Source: Gordionus sp. m RMFG-2023 (Eukaryota > Nematomorpha > Gordioida > Chordodea > Parachordodidae). Taken from it: a stretch of 64,000 nt of DNA. Where the stretch lies: the NCBI RefSeq assembly GCF_954871325.1, contig NC_088775.1, positions 44,307,561 to 44,371,560 on the forward strand, given 5' to 3'. How positions within the stretch are numbered: the first letter of the stretch is position 1; the number at the start of each line of letters is the position of its first letter. The notes under the pieces are model-generated. The model made no database searches, was not told the origin of the DNA, and saw nothing but the letters and a program-made list of their open reading frames with translations. Positions 23,601-36,282 of the stretch are shown piece after piece. The position numbers were made by a program, and so were the translations under genes.

Positions 23601-24290
23601 CTTTCAAATTTTCCTGTTTATTTTTCTCACACTTATCCTGATTATGCCAAAATTTCCACAAATTTCACACACAACCGTATTTTTTTGTTTTTCATTTAAT
23701 AACTTGTATACCGGAACGTAACACTCTTTTGCATTATGTCCTTTGTTTCCACATCTTTTACAAACTACTGGTAACATTCTTCGATTCATCTCTTCAATAC
23801 ATTCTTTTCTTATATGACCATGTTTCCAACAATTATAACATGCTCTATTCTGCTCCGTCCTATTCCATTGATTCCTTCTATATTCCATTCTATATCCATC
23901 TCCCCCTGTATTATTTCCATAATTTCGCTTTATTCCTTTTCTTCATTTTTCTCCTCCAATTCTTTTATCTTTATTTTCATTTCTGTCATTTCTACTCTCA
24001 ATATTTCCTTTTCCTTTTTTTCTAACTCAATTTTATCCAATTTTTCTTTCTTTTTCCTTTCCAATTCTTCTATATCTTTTCTTTCTTGTTCCCATTCTCT
24101 CATTTATTTTTTCAATTTCAATCTCTTTTTTTATATTTTCTATATCTATATCATCCTTTTCTTTTTCAGAATCTCTAATGATCTCTGGTTTTTAACATAC
24201 TATTCCATTTTTTCATCATTTTTCGTCATATATATTTCTTTACATAAGTTTCTATTTCTACTTGCTTAAGCATTCTTATTTATATCTTTA
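23600..24290 (-). mobile_element. Gag-like fossil of an LTR-type element
   Basis: The minus strand encodes a charged, helical stretch followed by two CCHC zinc knuckles (CYNCWKHGHIRKEC and CKRCGNKGHNAKEC) and a CxxC. This is the layout of a retroelement Gag nucleocapsid region. It is broken, appears as a fragment only, and no LTRs or pol region were identified nearby. Family within the LTR elements is not assigned. It looks old. Confidence 0.5.
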
Positions 24291-24533
24291 TTTTTATTTC
24301 TTTTTTTATACCACAAATAAATTATAATCCCTACAATTAAAATTATCATTCCTAAATAAATATTTAATTGCGACAAATCCTTAATTTCTACATAACGAAA
24401 TGTTCTAATATTCTTTTTATAAAACATTTTTAAAATTTTAATCTTACCTTACAATTTATTCCAAATTAAACCTTACAAAAGGCTAATTAATACCTTTATT
24501 AAAAATATTTTCACAATTTTAATTGATAAAAGG

Positions 24534-27052
24534 CAGTGGCCTCTATACTTTATGAGGGATGGAAGCAGATACCCCCCTAAAAAGTATTCCGCCCACACAC
24601 CACTCCCCTCGAAAAAATGGTTAATTATTTTTCGACACCCATAAATTTAAAAATAAATTTTATTGCATCAATCTTTAATATATAATATAAATAAAATGTA
24701 AAATAAATATATATACTTTAAAAATATATTTTTTAAATTAATAATTTAGATAAATTAGGGGAAGAGAAAGGGCAAGAATTTATAATTTCATCAATATTTA
24801 ATTATCTAAATAAATTTTTCCCATTGATAAAATGGTTAAATTATTGAGAAATGTTTCTTGGTGCTACGAAGTCTTGTTTTAATTAATTTAATTTTACTCA
24901 TGACCCTTTCGGCAGTACATGAGGTAGTAGAAATGTTTAATAAATATTTGTATTAAATTGTTAAATTAGGTAAAGCAGAAAATTTTTAAGTAGAAGATAA
25001 GGTAAAATAAACGAATAGTTTGCTAGTCTGAATAATAAGTATCAGAATTATCATCATCATCAGAAGAAGAATCTAAATAATGTATTAGTATAAAATAAAA
25101 TATTATATATAATGATGAAAGTATATACCTCTCATTTTAGGATTGTATTGTTTGAAGTCTAAAACTTTCAAAATCAAAAGGTAGATTTCTCTATTTCATA
25201 AAATCTTGTGCTTTTGAAAAAACATCCAAAAATTCAGTGTTATTATCTTTTAGAATTAAAAAATAATAAAAGACAATAATTTAAATTATACTTCTCAAAT
25301 TAATCAGGCAATCTTTTGCCAATTGTATTTGATTTATTGCAAACACTATATCCTTCAAGGGTTTGTAATTTTGTACAAGCCCATTATCAACAATATTTTA
25401 TCCAAAACACAGATAAAATAAAATAAAATTTTTCTATTCTAAAGACTATAGCATTAGCCATAGTAGGTAATGGCAGGATCTTCAGAATCCTTTAAATTTG
25501 TCAAAGCTGCCCTCAAGGCATCATAAAGTAGAAAAAAATTTACAATTGCTTTCTATGATGATAGCCAGCTTCCATAAATATAAAATAAATAATTTAAAAC
25601 AAATAATATAATATTATCGAGTGGTATTTTTGATGCGTAGAAATCGTTTCGATTTTGTCAGTACATTATTCTGACATGCTTTGAGCACCTCATATATTTT
25701 AACACCATTAAAATATACAAAAATCTCGTCTAATAATCCTAAAACATTTCGCAGTTCTTTTATTGGCTGACATAATTGAACAATAATTACATTTAATTGA
25801 TGAGAATAGCACCGCCTTTGGCGCCTCCGCTCTAAAGCCTGCACTCCATTGATTCTTTTACTCATGTTTGAGGTGCCAACATAGGTTGGCCCAACTAGGA
25901 ATTCGAGGGGTAGATACATGGACCAAGTTTGGATATTATATTCTTTTTAATATCGAGCCCAATTGTATTTCCGGTAAAATATATGTCTATAAGTCTTTCA
26001 ACGGGCTTAGGCGTCTGACTATTTTCAATATATCTTGCTAACAAAGCTACTGCTTCTGATTTCGAAACATCATATGTGCCATCAACTATGATTGAAAAGC
26101 ACCTGTTTTTTGAATTTTTTTTATAATAATATTTTTCATGGTTTCAATGAGAATATTTATGTTATTATTTGATAATAGATTTGAATATAATTTCGATTCT
26201 TCATTTTGTGGTAAATATTTTGAGAACAGGTTCGGAATCTGCAATGAGTTTAATGAGGCCCATCTGCCTTCTTGTTGCCTGTTCCCCCAGAAGGCTTGGT
26301 TACGAGATATTTAAAAACCTAGACATATATTATTCTTATGATAGAAAGGTTATTGTCCACACATTCTTTCTGGGGTATTATAAATTGTAATATAAAATTT
26401 TTATTGTGAGAAAGCCTTCCATAATCGGTCATCATATGTGCCTGTGAAGATTCATGCACAATAATATCACGATTAATATTTTCCATTTATTTAGACCTTC
26501 AAATGTTCATTAATTGGTGTAGACCTCCAAATAAGAGAAATGTTAATCAAAAAACTTTATTCATTTTGTATGTAATCAAATTTCAAGCAATTTTGCTATT
26601 GTCAATATTAGTTTTCTCATAAAAACTTTCATTAAAAAGGATCTGTTTCCATAATATCTTTGGTAAATAATATTTAGGTTGGAGAGCTCCTAATTCTAGA
26701 TATTTATCATCTCTTATATTATGCGATGTGCAATTTTTAATTAAGCATTTGTATTTTTTTTGGTTAATATTTTTGGGCATATTTTGAAATTGGAAAAATA
26801 ATTTTATGACAAGAAACTCGGATAACAACCTAATTTACTAAACATCGACCAAAGTTTCCGTCAATATATATTAAATTAAATAATAAGGGGGGGGGGGTCT
26901 TATTATTACATTCATAAACTAGATCACTTGGTTATGGATGGATGTAGCAAAACAATAAAAGAATTTAAAAAAATTTATTAAAGTACCCCCACACAAATTT
27001 TTAGAAGCAGTTGCTTTGGGCCCCCCCCCATGCCCCGTTGTAGGGGCCACTG
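24534..27052 (-). mobile_element. hAT transposon, near full length, broken
   Basis: The ends CAGTGGCCTCTA and the inverse of CAGTGGCCCCTA are inside perfect 8-bp duplications ATAAAAGG (24526-24533 and 27053-27060). Minus-strand pieces run in the order expected for a ZMYM1-like hAT transposase. They are an N-terminal part (26828-26583); FSIIVDGTYDVSKSEAVALL near 26080; MSKRINGVQALE, HQLNVIIVQLCQPI and RNVLGLLDEIFVYFN (25919-25614); and the dimerisation block AERVMSKIKLIKTRLRST near 24850-24910. Stops and shifts separate them, so it is not functional. Poly-G and poly-C runs lie just inside the right end. Confidence 0.88.
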
Positions 27053-27199
27053 ATAAAAGGTAAGCTATTACTATTAAACAATACATAAAATTTTATAGAA
27101 CAAAATTTTATCTTATTTCGAATTCTTCATTTTTTACCGTGATCGTATTTTTATATGTACACTGCTTGATTTTCCCAGATATCTTCTCCGTGGTCGAAT

Positions 27200-27626
27200 T
27201 AACTGTAATATATTCTCTAACTGTCAAATATGTCTGTAAAAATGGAATTTTACCTAGTATTTTGTTACCAATTCTATATAATAGAGGAATATCAACTATA
27301 GGTTTACTTACTTTTTATAAATTTCTTATACTTGTTTGGAATAAATAATTACCATGCTTTTATATTAATCTATATACAAGTAATTTATTTTATTTTATAT
27401 ATAATAAAAATATATTATATATTTGTTCCAGGCTTATTTTTTTTATTAAAAATGACCTCTTATATTGTAAAAATATTTTATGACTATATATAAACTAAGG
27501 TAACCCGGCCGAAGGCCGGACAAAAGCAAGCCAAAGGCCCGCCTAATATGGGGTCTTGAGGGCGAAGCCCCCAGAATATTTTTAATTCCCCCACCTCCCC
27601 CTTAGGAAAATCCTGGCTACGCCTAT
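27200..27626. mobile_element. 3' part of a hAT, same family as 48867-50060
   Basis: From AACTGTAATATATTCTCTAA to AAATCCTGGCTACGCCTAT the sequence matches 49637-50059 closely along its length. It includes the CCCGGCCGAAGGCCGG hairpin and the GGGCGAAGCCC motif near the end. The left part of the element is absent, so this is a truncated relative. Confidence 0.7.
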
Positions 27627-28916
27627 ATATATATATATAATTAAATATTATTTATATAAGTAGTTAAATATTGCATAAATTATCATTTTAATTTGTTTTT
27701 AATTATATTAAAACTATTAACAAATTTATAAATATGTTTTACATTTTATAAATAATTAAACTATTAGTAGTTAAATATTGACTAAATTATTATATAAATT
27801 TTTATATATTTATCAAAATTTAAAAAAATGTTATGTCTAGTTTGTATTCACAATCTTTCTTTTATTTTTGTTGCGAAATCAGCTTGGGAATATTTAGGCC
27901 CCGAACCCAAATGGCCTATTAGCAAGAAATAAAAGCTATATACAAAGTTATGAAGGAAGTTAATTTTGCCCAATATTTTTTAATCAAGAAAATGGATGTA
28001 TAAATAATATCGTGAAAGAAATTCAATCACCTCAAAAATTAAATAAAAGTGGTAGACCATTAGGATTCATAGTATTGGATTCATAAAAAGGTACATTGAC
28101 TTTATTTATTAAAAATAATATAGAAAAGGCATACAATTCCTAAGAAAATCATAATTAAAAAGTTAAAATTTCATAGTTAGTTATTTAACTACAACATATG
28201 ATGTTGATTATTAAGAACAAGACCTTAATTTCAAAAACTTTGTTGACCCAAAAATAGTTCTTACCAAAGGTAAATTGTTGATTTTGACAAATTTATGAAC
28301 TTTTTTAATTAGATGATAAAAAATATTCTTTATGCCTTTTGAAGGATCTTCAATGGACCTAGTAGACTTTGTACACTCAGACTCAAAATTAAAAAATTAT
28401 AAGATTTTGTAATTATTTACAGTTAATTGTAATTCTTAAAAATCATGATTTTTTTTTAAATATTTAACACCCTAGATGACTCACTTTTTAAAATCATTCA
28501 ACATATATGTAACATGTTTAAAATCCAACTACCAATATTTGGAAGAAATATGCTTCTCGCAAAAAAAGAAAGTCCACAAAATATTGGAAGGGTGCTAACT
28601 ACTCCATCACAATTGAAGCATATGGGGATTGTTTTTACAGGTAATTTAAAAATGATAAAAAATTTTGCCTGATCATATGGTTTCATATTTTATTTTATAA
28701 ATTATGGTTGTATTTTTTTTACTAATATTTATAGGATATGGTTTTGATTCTTTCATTACCTTAAATTTTAATGATTCTATCCTTTATTAATTCAGAACAT
28801 TTTTTTTTTTAATTTAAATATGTTTATTTCTATAACCAATCATGTTTTAAAAAAATAATTAGATGTATAAGTATGGAGATTCCAGGAAAACAAGACTCTT
28901 ATGATTTGATTAAATC
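27627..28916. other. no gene recognised
   Basis: AT-rich. A few short open frames (for example minus 28686-28498) lack homology that I can see. Nothing further can be supported. Confidence 0.45.
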
Positions 28917-29665
28917 TAGGGCTGTGCCGATCCACAAATTTTTCACCGATCCTATATTTCCCGATATTGGTTTAAACCCGATCCGATATTTATATTGATT
29001 TTTCACCACCCACCTTTGAACCAAATATAATTAAGAAATCAATATTTTTTTATGGAAAAAATCGAATTATGCATTTAATTAATTTTTTTTACAATAATTA
29101 AAAAAGTTTATGGATATTGGTAGTATTAAATGAATTTTTCATTATTACTCTCCGTGAAATTAGAATTCTCCAGAAAACATACTTTCAAAATTATCTTTGT
29201 CTTTTATAAATCCATAATTCCGATATCATATTTAAAAAAATTCTTTTATTTAAAGTATAAATACCTTTATTTGAACGTTGGTCATAGACCTGCTCAAAGG
29301 TAAGCGTACTTGAATTATATGAAGACCCATCCTTCATATAATTATGCCGATTTATACCAACAAACCTTGTAACCCAGATATGAGGTTATATGAGAGTGGA
29401 ACTACATCCGAGCCATAGAAAGAAGTCGAATATAAAAATAAAAAAGAAAGACCTTTCTTCCAAAAACCTATATTTTAATAATCAATTTAATAAATTTAGT
29501 TAGAAATTCGTAAATATTAAATTATAAATAATAAAATTGGCGTTATTATTTAAAAAGATTTAAAATAAATAAAACTTTGGGTGTTCCTTTCTATTTTTAT
29601 AAAAAAAAACTTTTAAAATACTATAAATCTATTTTAAAAAATAAATAAAATTTAAGGGGTGTTGT

Positions 29666-31715
29666 CAGGGTTGCCAGATTTTCTTCACTTGAAAACGTGA
29701 GTTTTCTTTTATAATAATTAATGGGGGACTTCCCCCCCCCCCCCCCCCGGGGAAATTGATGTAGCATACTCATCTAATTTAATATGTTATATTTAATATA
29801 ATAAGGTTTTAAAGACAATAATAATTCTTTATTGATTTACTAATAACAAGGTTTTAAAGACAATAAAAATTCTTTATTGATTTACTAATAACAATTATGA
29901 TATATAATTTTCTCATGTTTATAAATATAGCATAATATTAATTATTATATTTTATGGATGATTTTAAAAGAGGCAATAAAGATTTCCCATAGGCACTGTG
30001 GAGATAGGCTGAAAACTCTTTGCATGAATAGTTATATTTTGTTTAACCATAAGTTCAGCTTCCAATGATGACGTTCTTTTCGCCAAGCAGTAGTCATTAG
30101 ACTGAATATTCTCTCTGATGAAGCAAAAGGAATGCGGAATAGAAAATATAAAATTGCATATTTTCTCTATAAATGGTGAGTTTTTATTAGAAAGAAAATC
30201 CATCCATTTTTCTTGGGTATTCATGTGATAGTTTTTTGATAATTTTTCTTCATAATAGGAATAAAATTGTGAATATTCCTCAAAGAAAATTTCTGTATCT
30301 ATGTTTGGTATTTTATAATTACTAATAAATTTTTGTAATTGTTCAAATTCTGGACATTATTTTAATGTCACTTAGGGCTAAGATATTTCCATATATTATC
30401 TATAATATCATAACGTTTTTCTACATATTCTATAATATTTTTTATAAATATCTTTGATTCATTTTTGAAATTTATTGCCTTTTTTTACATCATTATGTTG
30501 TAAAATATTTTTAGAAATGCTCCCATAAAATTTTGTTAAATTTTTAAATTTAATGAATTCTTTAGTTTTAGGATAAGATCATGTATATATATTGCTAATA
30601 CATCTTCAGATTGCAATTGTAAATTTGTGTTATTGACTAAAGTGCCAACGTTAAGGACAACACCTAAATATGCCTCTGCAAAATCATCTCCAAAAATTAT
30701 TTTCAAAATTGGTGGGGTCTGATAATGATAAAAAATATTCTTTAAGGAGTTGAAAATACTTAAGCATCCGCTTAATCGCTGGGAATAACGTGAGCCAGCG
30801 TGTTGGAACATGGCGAAGTGATTCTGACCATTCTAAATTGCACCATTCTACCAATTCTTTTAAAATTGTAACTCTTTTTGTCGTGCTAAATTCATTATAG
30901 CATTTAATTAATATACTTTCAATATCATATTTAAGAAAAATTATGGCCTTTTTAAACGAATTGTGAAGAATGTGGCATATACAACACATTTAATAATATT
31001 ATTAATATGGCTTTTCAATTCTGTCCAAATACTTTAATTTTTCCCAAAGTTTACAGATGCGTTATCTGCACAATAGGCCGTTATATTAGCAATATCAAGT
31101 TCAGCGAATTTTAGATTTTCTAGCAAGCATCTAGATATGTCTTTAGGGGTTTCACTGTCAGACGAAAAAATTTTAAGTAATTAAACATTTATTTCATTCT
31201 TTTCGTTGAAGTATCTAAGTAATAAGGGAAATTTTATTACCTTTATTCTATGCATCCGTTAGTATTGAAAACGGATGATTGTTTTTATAGATCTAATATT
31301 TGCCCTTAATTTATTTTAAAATTTTACGAGTTTTAATATATGATTTATAAAATCCATAAAAGAAATGTATAGTTATTTAAATTCATATTATAATTATACT
31401 TGATAAACTTTCTAAAAATAGAATTTCTGTTGTGGGTAATTGATCAATGAATATGATTGGTTAGTTGGACTATTAACAAATTCTACAATTTTTTTAAATA
31501 TTTTAATATAAAATTAATTAAAAATTTTATATTTGTTTTTAAAAATATATTGAAAAAATTTAAAAACGTGAGAAAAAGTGTGAGACTAAGTGTGATTATT
31601 TTAATTTACTCAAAAAACGTGAGAAAAGCGTAAAGTGTGAAAAAACGTGGGTAAGTAAAAAATTAGGTATGAAATCGTGAGAATCACGGCTAAATCGTGA
31701 CATCTGGCAACCCTG
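29666..31715 (-). mobile_element. nested hAT transposon (TSD GGTGTTGT)
   Basis: The ends CAGGGTTGCCAGAT are perfect inverses inside perfect 8-bp duplications GGTGTTGT (29658-29665 and 31716-31723). The minus strand carries ICHILHNSFKKA, LRHVPTRWLTLFPAIKRML and LLKEYFLSL (30989-30700), typical of the central part of hAT transposases. The C-terminal ASSERIFSLMTTAWRKERHH follows near 30120-30060. Shifts and stops break the reading frame. A poly-C run of about 17 lies near 29732. It inserted into the outer element at 28917-31915. Confidence 0.88.
29803..29895. repeat. tandem duplication of about 45 bp
   Basis: AAGGTTTTAAAGACAATAAT through GATTTACTAATAACAA is present twice in tandem inside the nested hAT. 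Confidence 0.65.
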
Positions 31716-32029
31716 GGTGTTGTGCATTTGCATTGTATAAAAAAAAATATTTAGTAAATATTATTAATGTAAAATAAATATATATAAAATAACAAAAAAA
31801 AGAAAAGTAAAATGATCGGATCGGTTTTTACAGGTATCGGCCCGGTCCGATATTATTGTAAAATGTTAAATATCGGTGCTAATCCGATCCGATATTTAAT
31901 ATCGGCACAGCCCTAATTATTTCCAACTGATTATTAAATATTGATACAATTATTTACAACATATATGTATCTATTAAGTTATAAATAATATTTAAATATC
32001 ATTATCAATAATAGGTTCATACAAAGTTT

Positions 32030-33010
32030 AATAACTGAAATATAAGATATATACAATTAAATATCTACATATCTTTGAAATATGTCTCATATATTATTAG
32101 AGTTCTCATTTGAGAGATCGTATTGAGATTCAATAGAATCTGGTAAAGGGCATTCTTCATTTGAACTATGTTCTATATTTTGAATGCCTTCTATATCTAT
32201 CATTACATTATGTAAAAGGCAATCTGCCTTAACAATTTGAATTGTATTAACTATGTTAGTTTCAGGATAATTTATGAATGCCTAAATTTGGCAGAAAATC
32301 CCAAAACATCGCTCAATTGAAACTCTAGCACAAGATATTTTATTATTATAATTTATTCTTTGGGCATTTTAATGGTTTTTATATGGTTTCATATGAAGTA
32401 TAGTAAAGGATTCTCATCATCTCCTACAAATACATATGGAGATATTATGTCTGTTGAAGGTAAGAAATTTGGATTAGGTATCTTAATAATTTTATTAATC
32501 ATTCCTTGATAAAATTAACTCTTGGTAAAAATGCTTCCATCTGACATACACCCAGGAAGGAAAGCCAACCCCAATTAATATGAATCTAGAAAAGAATTAA
32601 ATTAATAAAATACATAATAACCTTGCTCTCTGATCATCTACATCTTGTAGAACAAGAGAATTTAAATTTTTTATAATTAAAAAAACAGATCCACTTTTTT
32701 AGGTTGTTTTGATCTCACATGCTTTCCATCAATAGCACCTATATAAAAGAAAAACAGATTCTCTGAAGTATTCTGCTGATATATCAAGCATTTGTTGAAC
32801 TGAACTGTTGCTAAAGATAGATGCTTGGGTTGAAGACTTATCCATAATAATCTACATATAGATGTAACAATAGTAGCTGCTGATGATTTGCCAATTTTTG
32901 CAAATAAGGCTATTTTTCTATAACTTATTCCTGTTGTCAAATATCTAGAAATAATAAGATAATTTATTAAAAAATATAAATCATACATAAAGGTTATATA
33001 AAGCCATTCT
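32030..33010 (-). mobile_element. PIF/Harbinger transposase, decayed
   Basis: Minus-strand pieces follow the HARBI1-like (DDE_4) order: YLTTGISYRKIALFAKIGKS (32945-32880); GAIDGKHVRSKQPK near 32700-32745, carrying the first catalytic Asp; SPYVFVGDDESFTILHMKP near 32390-32450, with the second; and CARVSIERCFGIFCQI near 32290-32335, with the third acidic residue (E), followed by ADCLLHNVMIDIEG near 32180-32230. Frames shift between pieces and stops occur, so it is inactive. Terminal repeats with a 3-bp duplication were not located. Confidence 0.75.
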
Positions 33011-33985
33011 TCATACTAACATTGTTTTTATGTATGACTTTAGGGGTCTCCATTTGCTTCAAATATGTTAGAATATAATTAAAAGTTTCCACATGCATGT
33101 GAAATATCTCACGGAATTTATCAAGATAACAAGGTATAATATCAAATATTTTAAAAGTCCATGACCTCTATAATGATTATATTTATTAATATTCTAATTA
33201 TAATATACACCTGAATTCCAAATTTATATGCCTATTTCTAGGTTCAGTCGTATCTTCAAACAGAATAAATAACTAATAATTGAATTATATCAAGCATTTT
33301 GAAAACTTTAATTTATTATTTTAAAACTTAAATGTGTTTAAAGTGTTTTGTTATTAATTTGCGAAAATTTTAAAATTTTAAGGATTTTTTCAAAACATTT
33401 TGGACACAACCTAAAGAAATAAACTGAAATATTTTGCGCAAGTAATAAAATATTTTTCAATATTTTTTTTGAATAGTATAAAGTAAAATAAAATGGAATA
33501 TTTTAAACATAATAATTGTTTTGAATATCTTTTTAATAAATAAAATATTTATATATATATACAAAAAAAACTAATAATAATTATTTAACTTTATACAAGT
33601 TTCAAATATTTTGTCAAATTCTAGCAACAGCGCAAAATAACAATATCCGATCTCGCCTTAATGTATGATAATCTATTTGAATTATCCAATCTTTCTTTAA
33701 GGCGTCAGGAATGAACAATCATTTCACCTAAAGCTCAAAAATCAAAAAGCCAAAGATTCTTGTTCTAAAATCGTTTAAGGATATGCCTGATATGTTCTAA
33801 ATCTCTTTTATAATGTCTAAATAAATGTTTATTTAATATTTTGTTGCCTGAGAAGTCGGTTATTCCTAGTTTTTGTCAAAAATAACTTTTATAAATCATT
33901 TTCTATAATGATATTAATCTAGTTATATAAAAAACCCATGATATTTATAAATTAAATTACAGCGGTTTTCCTGTGACAAAATTAT
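33011..33985. other. no gene seen
   Basis: AT-rich flank of the Harbinger remnant, possibly including its unlocated end. No coding signal is recognised. Confidence 0.4.
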
Positions 33986-34043
33986 TTCTAATTTTGAAAT
34001 AATGAGCGCTTTAGCACCCAAGCACTTAGGTAGCGACGCCCCT
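33986..34043. mobile_element. solo hAT-type terminus
   Basis: Reading outward on the minus strand it begins CAGGGGCGTCGCTACC, the style of hAT end seen at 61824. No partner end with the adjacent 8-mer TATTTAAC was found. Confidence 0.35.
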
Positions 34044-34065
34044 GTATTTAACCAAGGACCATTTC

Positions 34066-34299
34066 TTAAAATATTGTTGAAATAGTTAAAGCCACGATCA
34101 TTGGTTGTTCAACCATCGGGGAGGGGGAGGGATTGATGGAGTTCGATGATCCGGGATTGTAGGAGATTGGGACTGGAGGACGGGACTTAGCAGGCATTTG
34201 GTCATCGTATTCAACTTCCGTCGCGAATAGACCAGAAAGAAGAAACAATAATTTTATTAAACATACGTTGGTTATAAATAAAAGCGTAAAAAAAATCAA
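34066..34299 (-). CDS. coding-looking segment, unrecognised
   Basis: An open minus-strand frame with an unusually C-rich third position for this window. It includes EVEYDDQMPAKSRPPVPIS and SINPSPSPMVEQPMIV, preceded by a hydrophobic stretch that could be a signal peptide or membrane segment. No ATG begins the frame, since the first codon is TTG. It may be an internal exon, part of an unknown gene, or a transposon fragment; a hAT-type end lies 25 bp away. I recognise no family. Confidence 0.3.
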   Translation of the reverse strand: MIFFTLLFITNVCLIKLLFLLSGLFATEVEYDDQMPAKSRPPVPISYNPGSSNSINPSPSPMVEQPMIVALTISTIF

Positions 34300-34485
34300 A
34301 ATATAAACTTAAAAAAAGAATTATAATTCTTTAAAATAAAAAAAAATCGATCTTGAATATATATTTTTTTGTTCTAATATACTACAAGTTTTGTTTACCA
34401 AACAAAAAAATCCATTGAAGTATTTTTATAAATAATATATATGTGTATTGGCCATCCTTAAAACTAGCTAGGACCAGTATCAAGT

Positions 34486-35335
34486 AGGCCTATTCAAAAA
34501 TAATTCGATTCGAATCTAATCGAATAATTACGAATACGCATAATAAATTATTTGTTTTATCTGAATACGAATAATCATTTATTCGATTCGAATAAAACGA
34601 ATTATTCGTATTATTTAATAAATTGTTTAATAAATCTAACATTTGTCATTTCTATTTGTTGACCTGCCAATCTGACAGGTGATGTGTTTGTGTTTATAAA
34701 GATTCTAGCACAAATTTAAAAATTTCTGAAGTGAAAATTTAAATTTTTATTTGCCACATTTTTTGAATCTCATGAAAAGTTTAATTTTTGAATCTCATAA
34801 TAAATTATATTAAAAATTAAACAAACCAGAGGTATATAAAAAATATATTACATCTCCTACAATAATTATTGTTAGCTAACCTAATTATGTTAGAGGAGAA
34901 TGCTTCTGATAAAATTATGCTTGATGTTGAAGATAAATACAAGGAACATCAACTGCTTGTGAAAGGCTTTTCTCAGTTGGAACTAATTTATTGTCAAAAA
35001 ACAGCATGTCATATAAGGAAGAAAATAAAAGAAAAACTCTTTGCCTTAAAAATTGGCTTAAATTATAAAATAAATTAATAATATACATTTTAATTTTGTT
35101 TATAACTTGATTATATATTATTTATGATCAGATTATTGATTACATATTATTATAATTTTTTCTGTTTAAAATCAAATTTGTAATAAAAAAATTTGCCAAT
35201 ATATTTGAGTATGATTTATTTTATTAAAAAAATTAATTCGAATCTAATACAAATAGTAGATTTTATTATTCGTACGAATTCAAATAGTAAATTATTCGAT
35301 TCGTTAATGCACTATTCGATTCGAATTCGTTTTTC
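34486..35335 (+). mobile_element. 850-bp hAT (TSD TATCAAGT)
   Basis: It is bracketed by perfect 8-bp duplications TATCAAGT (34478-34485 and 35336-35343). Both subterminal regions repeat ATTCGATTCGAAT many times; the terminal inverted repeat itself is weak. The short frame 34869-35078 (AYKEHQ-like, charged) is too short to assign, so the element is non-autonomous or heavily deleted. Confidence 0.65.
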
Positions 35336-35654
35336 TATCAAGTGAAAATCATGTAAAAATAAGCTCTGTTTATAATTTTACAATCGTGTAAAAAAAAGGA
35401 AATACAGTTGTAAGTAAATAAAAATATAATAACAAGTATTTATAATTTACCAATGGAAGTAAAGCATAATAAAATAAATACAACAATTATTTATATTTTT
35501 CTTACTTTTATCTAAAACTTATTTTGATTCTGTTGAACCTGATAGCATTTATTTATTCTAATTTAAATTTTTATTATTTAGCTTAAAACAACTTTTATTC
35601 CAATTTAAATTTATATTATTTAACTTAAAACAACTTTAATCGTTATATTATAGT

Positions 35655-35840
35655 TAGTGTAGTAAAACGGCTAACTCAATATTTTAGCTAGAAAAATATT
35701 GCCTAAGCCTCGAGATTTCGCTAATGGATGTCCAAATCTTTGTGCCACTACAAACAGGCTTGCGTAATATTTTTTCTGGATAAAATATTGAATTGGCCAT
35801 TTTTAAAAATTGGCTTAAAACGAGCCGTTTAACAACACTA
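35655..35840. mobile_element. 186-bp hAT MITE (TSD ATTATAGT)
   Basis: The ends TAGTGTAGTAAAACGGCT and the inverse of TAGTGTTGTTAAACGGCT are flanked by perfect ATTATAGT duplications (35647-35654 and 35841-35848). It is non-coding. The ends resemble those of the large hAT at 53225-57066 (TAGTGTTGTTAATT), which may be of the lineage that mobilised it. Confidence 0.85.
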
Positions 35841-35911
35841 ATTATAGTATTTAACTGTATAGTTTATTCACGTTATTTTTTTGGTAGAACCTATTCTGTT
35901 CTGCACAAGCA

Positions 35912-36282
35912 GCGTCTACATGACAGAATTTTAACTGGATAAAACCCCCAAAAACCTATGTCTACCCCTCTAAAAAAACTTACCGCCGAAACCTGCGATA
36001 TTTCAATATTATTAATTTCCTTTTTAATTATAATGGTATTCCTTTCATAAATTTTAAAAGGAATAATTTATATTATTTTAGCTCTACTACCAAATATCAA
36101 AATATTATGAATATAAAACAATTATTTTTTAGATAATGAATTCAATTAAAAACCTACCTCTTTTAATAGATAACATAATAAATTTATCCTACCCCCTTTT
36201 AGAACGCCTACCCTTCTCAAAAAAATGGATGATGCAAACAATTCCTATCCCCCCCCTCCCCGCGTTTATGTAGGCGCTATAC
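35912..36282. mobile_element. possible hAT-like element
   Basis: GCGTCTACAT and the inverse of GCGCCTACAT face each other, with G/C runs inside. The flanks CACAAGCA and CACAAGAA agree at 7 of 8. The ends are uncertain by a few bases. No coding is seen. Confidence 0.4.

Larger units (their letters stand above)
28917..31915. mobile_element. non-autonomous hAT (outer), interrupted
   Basis: The ends are TAGGGCTGTGCCGAT and its exact inverse. Subterminal motifs CCGATCCGATATTT repeat on both sides. Flanking 8-mers ATTAAATC and ATTATTTC agree at 6 of 8. Without the nested hAT (29666-31715) it is about 0.95 kb and encodes nothing recognisable, so it is a non-autonomous derivative. Confidence 0.75.

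Noticed and set aside
23729-24269. Two long plus-strand open frames rich in Phe, Ser and Ile
   Set aside because: They are the antisense of the charged, Glu/Lys-rich stretch and zinc knuckles of the Gag-like fossil.
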